Shown here: piece after piece, positions 7,781 through 9,567 of the stretch | Position numbering within the stretch: position 1 is the first letter of the stretch | How the letters are laid out: the number at the start of each line of letters is the position of its first letter | Assembly: GCA_021786815.1 (NCBI GenBank) | Contig: JAJYMR010000029.1 | Span: forward strand, 1 to 9,567 | Direction of reading: 5' to 3' | Source: Deltaproteobacteria bacterium | GTDB lineage: Bacteria > Desulfobacterota > Binatia > Binatales > Binataceae | DNA: 9,567 nucleotides | Made by a program: the position numbers and the translations under genes | The notes under the pieces: model-generated | Told to the model about the DNA's origin: nothing | The model's input: the letters and a program-made list of their open reading frames with translations, nothing else | Database searches by the model: none

Positions 7781-8872
7781 TCACGGATGCATGTCGAGCA
7801 TTTCCTTGAAGCCACTCCTGCGATGCGGCCCGATAATCAGCATCTCGAGAATTCCCATCCCCTCGCGCGAGTCTGTCCTCGCTCGGCAGACGGCTTGGAT
7901 ATGCTGGTAGAGCGGCTCGTTTTCCTTGACGTCGGCTAGCCTGAAGGATTCATAGTCCGCGGCGTCCGGGCCAACGTACAGGCCGTGGCCCCATTTCGGA
8001 TGACCGTAGCCGATACCCTGCATGTAAAAGTTGTAGAGCGTTTCGAGTTCGACGAGGCACGTCCGGCCGTCGGCGCCGGCGATGCTTATCTGGGCGCGTT
8101 TCGCATGACGGGTACCGGAGATGTATTCGACACTCCAATCGACGCCGCGCGCAAGTTCGGGCGTCGAGGCCGGATCTGGCTGCGCGAGCGCGCCGAACTG
8201 ATGCCATCGCGAGCCGTCGGCGTTTTCATTCACGTCGAAATGAGTGCACAGGTCCTCGAAGTTGCACGGCGACCAGAGCCAGAAGAATTGCGGCAGCGTC
8301 AGGTCCGGCACGCCCGCCGGGTCGCGCGGACCGATCGGACGCACGCCCCACGAACGATCGCGCGAGCCCCACACGCGCGCCGGCGCGGCTTCGTACGTCT
8401 TGCCCGCGACCGTCAACGTGCCCGAGTAACCGCCGTGCTGCGTAAAGCGCGTGAGATCCAGCAGGAGCCGGCCGTTCGCGCGCCGCGTGAAGCGCGGCTC
8501 CTCGATCGGCATCGCGCGCGCCTCGAAGACGAGGTCGGCCTTCACTTCCGCGTGGTCGACCCGCAGGCGCAGCGAACGCATCGGGCGGGCGATCTCGATC
8601 GCGATCGGCCCGACCCGCGTGTCGAGCCGTTCCACGCCAAGCGGACGCGAGGCATGCACGCAATGCTGCACGCCGCCCACAATTACGCTGAAAGCCGCGT
8701 CGATAATCCCGATATTCGGATAGATTCCCATCGCGGCCGCGAAGTACGGTTCGCCGTCGCGCCAGTAGCCGTTGAAGAAAAATCGATCGTAGAAGTTCCG
8801 GTCGCTGGTGAAGACCTGCTGGACCGGCTCGGGCGTCTGATGGATCGGATAGTCGTCGCCTTGCGTGATCAT
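7781..8872 (-). CDS. Uncharacterised protein resembling the DUF7065/DUF7064 (CrtC/AttH-like) group
   Basis: A 363-residue soluble protein with no signal peptide or membrane span. The ATG at 8870-8872 is chosen because AGGAGG (8879-8884) sits 6 nt upstream; a longer frame to 8932 adds 20 atypical residues. The pattern fits proteins I recall as DUF7065 (N-terminal) plus DUF7064 (C-terminal), which are beta-rich and related to AttH/carotenoid 1,2-hydratase-like double lipocalins. Visible landmarks are FYDRFFFNGYW (27-37), YFAAAMGIYPN (43-53), GSRDRSWGVRP (169-179), resembling the G-x-D-x-x-WG turn of that fold, and GIGYGHPKWGHGLYVG (286-301), rich in His, Trp and Tyr. Such proteins are common in mycobacteria and environmental lineages near lipid or steroid catabolism genes, but no reaction is established. 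The family name is from memory; the function is unknown. Confidence 0.72.
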   Translation of the reverse strand: MITQGDDYPIHQTPEPVQQVFTSDRNFYDRFFFNGYWRDGEPYFAAAMGIYPNIGIIDAAFSVIVGGVQHCVHASRPLGVERLDTRVGPIAIEIARPMRSLRLRVDHAEVKADLVFEARAMPIEEPRFTRRANGRLLLDLTRFTQHGGYSGTLTVAGKTYEAAPARVWGSRDRSWGVRPIGPRDPAGVPDLTLPQFFWLWSPCNFEDLCTHFDVNENADGSRWHQFGALAQPDPASTPELARGVDWSVEYISGTRHAKRAQISIAGADGRTCLVELETLYNFYMQGIGYGHPKWGHGLYVGPDAADYESFRLADVKENEPLYQHIQAVCRARTDSREGMGILEMLIIGPHRRSGFKEMLDMHP

Positions 8873-9047
8873 CGGCTCCCTCCTGCGCCCGCTAAACCAG
8901 AAAAAACCCGCCTCCGCAAGCGTCAACGACATTTTCGCTTACGTTGCGTGGTTGTCTGACGCCGATTCGCGCAAAACCGGGACGAGATGGCGCGATAAAC
9001 GCCGCCGGCGATTCAGATGCGAGAGATGGCGCTCCCCGCTAGCTGCC
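8873..9047. other. Intergenic region between two minus-strand genes
   Basis: A 175-bp gap upstream of the 363-residue protein gene. On the minus strand a TTGACG (8926-8921) is followed 17 nt later only by TTTCTG, a poor -10. No clear terminator follows the coproheme decarboxylase gene. Apart from the Shine-Dalgarno at 8879-8884 I see no defined element. Confidence 0.4.
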
Positions 9048-9567
9048 TCACATGGGGAAAAGCTTGCTGAGGTCGGCGGGACGGGTCCTGATTCCGAAGT
9101 AGAACGGGCCGAACCTGCCGTAACCAGCGCTCGCCTCGTCGAAGCGCATCTCGTAAACGAGCTTTTTGAACACGACCGGGTCGTCGGCGAAAAGATCGAC
9201 ACCCCATTCCCAATCATCGAAGCCTATCGAGCCCGAGATTATCTGCGTGACCTGGCCCGCGTAGCGCCGCCCGACCATCCCGTGCTCGCGCATCAAGGTC
9301 CTGCGCTCGGTGATCGGAAGCCGGTACCAGTTGTCGGCGCCCTCGCGCTTCTTGTCCATCGGGTAGAAGCACAGGTAGTGGCGCGGGGGGATCCGCGGGT
9401 AAAGCCGCTCGGCCATCTTATGGCGCTGGCGCTCGAGTTCGGCCTCGACCTGGCTTTGGAATTCGTCCGAATGCGGCTTGATTCCTTCCGAGGCCAACCG
9501 CTCGTAAAGCGTAACCGAGGCTTCGTACAGGCCAAGCTCGATAACCGAGAGATAGGAGTTGGAGAGC
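9048..9567 (-). CDS. chdC: Coproheme decarboxylase (chlorite dismutase family, HemQ/ChdC), C-terminal part
   Basis: The 3' portion of the gene; the frame is open to the right edge, and the first complete in-frame codon occupies 9564-9566. There are 172 visible residues, opening SNSYLSVIELGLYEAS, which is normal for this family, so the TTG at 9495-9497 is not the start. ChdC converts iron-coproporphyrin III to heme b by two oxidative decarboxylations, the last step of the coproporphyrin-dependent heme pathway. Key residues line up with Staphylococcus aureus ChdC: Tyr of FYPMDKKR (catalytic Tyr145), Lys four residues later (149), Trp of NWY (157), His 27 residues after the Tyr (proximal His172, in REHG) and Gln 13 further (Gln185, in VTQI). 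The segment ISGSIGFDDWEWGVDLFADDP and the C-terminal GYGRFGPFYFGIR are diagnostic. A respiratory chlorite dismutase is unlikely because the distal residue is Gln, not Arg. Confidence 0.94.
   Translation of the reverse strand, partial: LSNSYLSVIELGLYEASVTLYERLASEGIKPHSDEFQSQVEAELERQRHKMAERLYPRIPPRHYLCFYPMDKKREGADNWYRLPITERRTLMREHGMVGRRYAGQVTQIISGSIGFDDWEWGVDLFADDPVVFKKLVYEMRFDEASAGYGRFGPFYFGIRTRPADLSKLFPM

Noticed and set aside
7399..7815. Minus-strand open frames (138 and 120 codons) over the selenoprotein region
   Set aside because: The plus-strand reading through the UGA shows clear SelW-family homology, own start and terminator. The minus frames have no family character and cross the terminator hairpin.
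8898..8926. TTGACG-like -35 upstream of the 363-residue minus-strand gene
   Set aside because: The hexamer 17 nt downstream (TTTCTG) is a poor -10, so it is not reported as a promoter.
7985..8959. Plus-strand 324-codon open frame opposite the 363-residue protein
   Set aside because: Its translation is strongly biased to Arg with no motifs, and the opposite strand has a well-placed Shine-Dalgarno and conserved-looking aromatic motifs.

Overview
The window is about 9.6 kb of high-GC, gene-dense bacterial chromosome carrying core and catabolic metabolism. I see no mobile elements, CRISPR arrays, tRNA or rRNA genes. The gene mix (two-part acyl-CoA carboxylase, archaeal/deltaproteobacterial-style split methylmalonyl-CoA mutase, bacterial pyruvoyl-dependent arginine decarboxylase, a selenoprotein, a coproheme decarboxylase) suggests an uncultured lineage near Desulfobacterota/Deltaproteobacteria or Binatota. 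This placement is inferred from protein character alone and is not firm.

Layout from left to right: (1) minus strand, the N-terminal part of a crotonase-superfamily protein that runs off the left edge; (2) a 217-bp divergent intergenic region, then a plus-strand DUF192 lipoprotein; (3) a plus-strand propionyl-CoA cassette: carboxyltransferase beta subunit, biotin carboxylase, separate biotin carrier protein, and the catalytic (large) subunit of methylmalonyl-CoA mutase. Together these would turn propionyl-CoA into methylmalonyl-CoA and then succinyl-CoA. The B12-binding mutase subunit and the epimerase are not in the window; (4) a good extended -10 promoter and a roughly 110-nt leader in front of a pyruvoyl-dependent arginine decarboxylase gene; (5) a short gene that conventional ORF calling splits at an in-frame UGA. 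It reads as a 99-residue SelW/Rdx-type selenoprotein with a Cys-His-Ala-Sec motif, and a SECIS-like hairpin sits at the UGA; (6) a convergent terminator region; (7) minus strand, a 363-residue protein resembling the CrtC/AttH-like DUF7064/DUF7065 group; (8) minus strand, the C-terminal 172 residues of a chlorite-dismutase-family coproheme decarboxylase (ChdC/HemQ), which runs off the right edge.

The most notable item is the selenoprotein gene at 7405-7704 with its recoding hairpin at 7433-7479. Secondary points are a Lys in place of the usual Ser before the self-cleavage serine of the arginine decarboxylase, and the loss of both canonical catalytic glutamates in the crotonase-fold protein.
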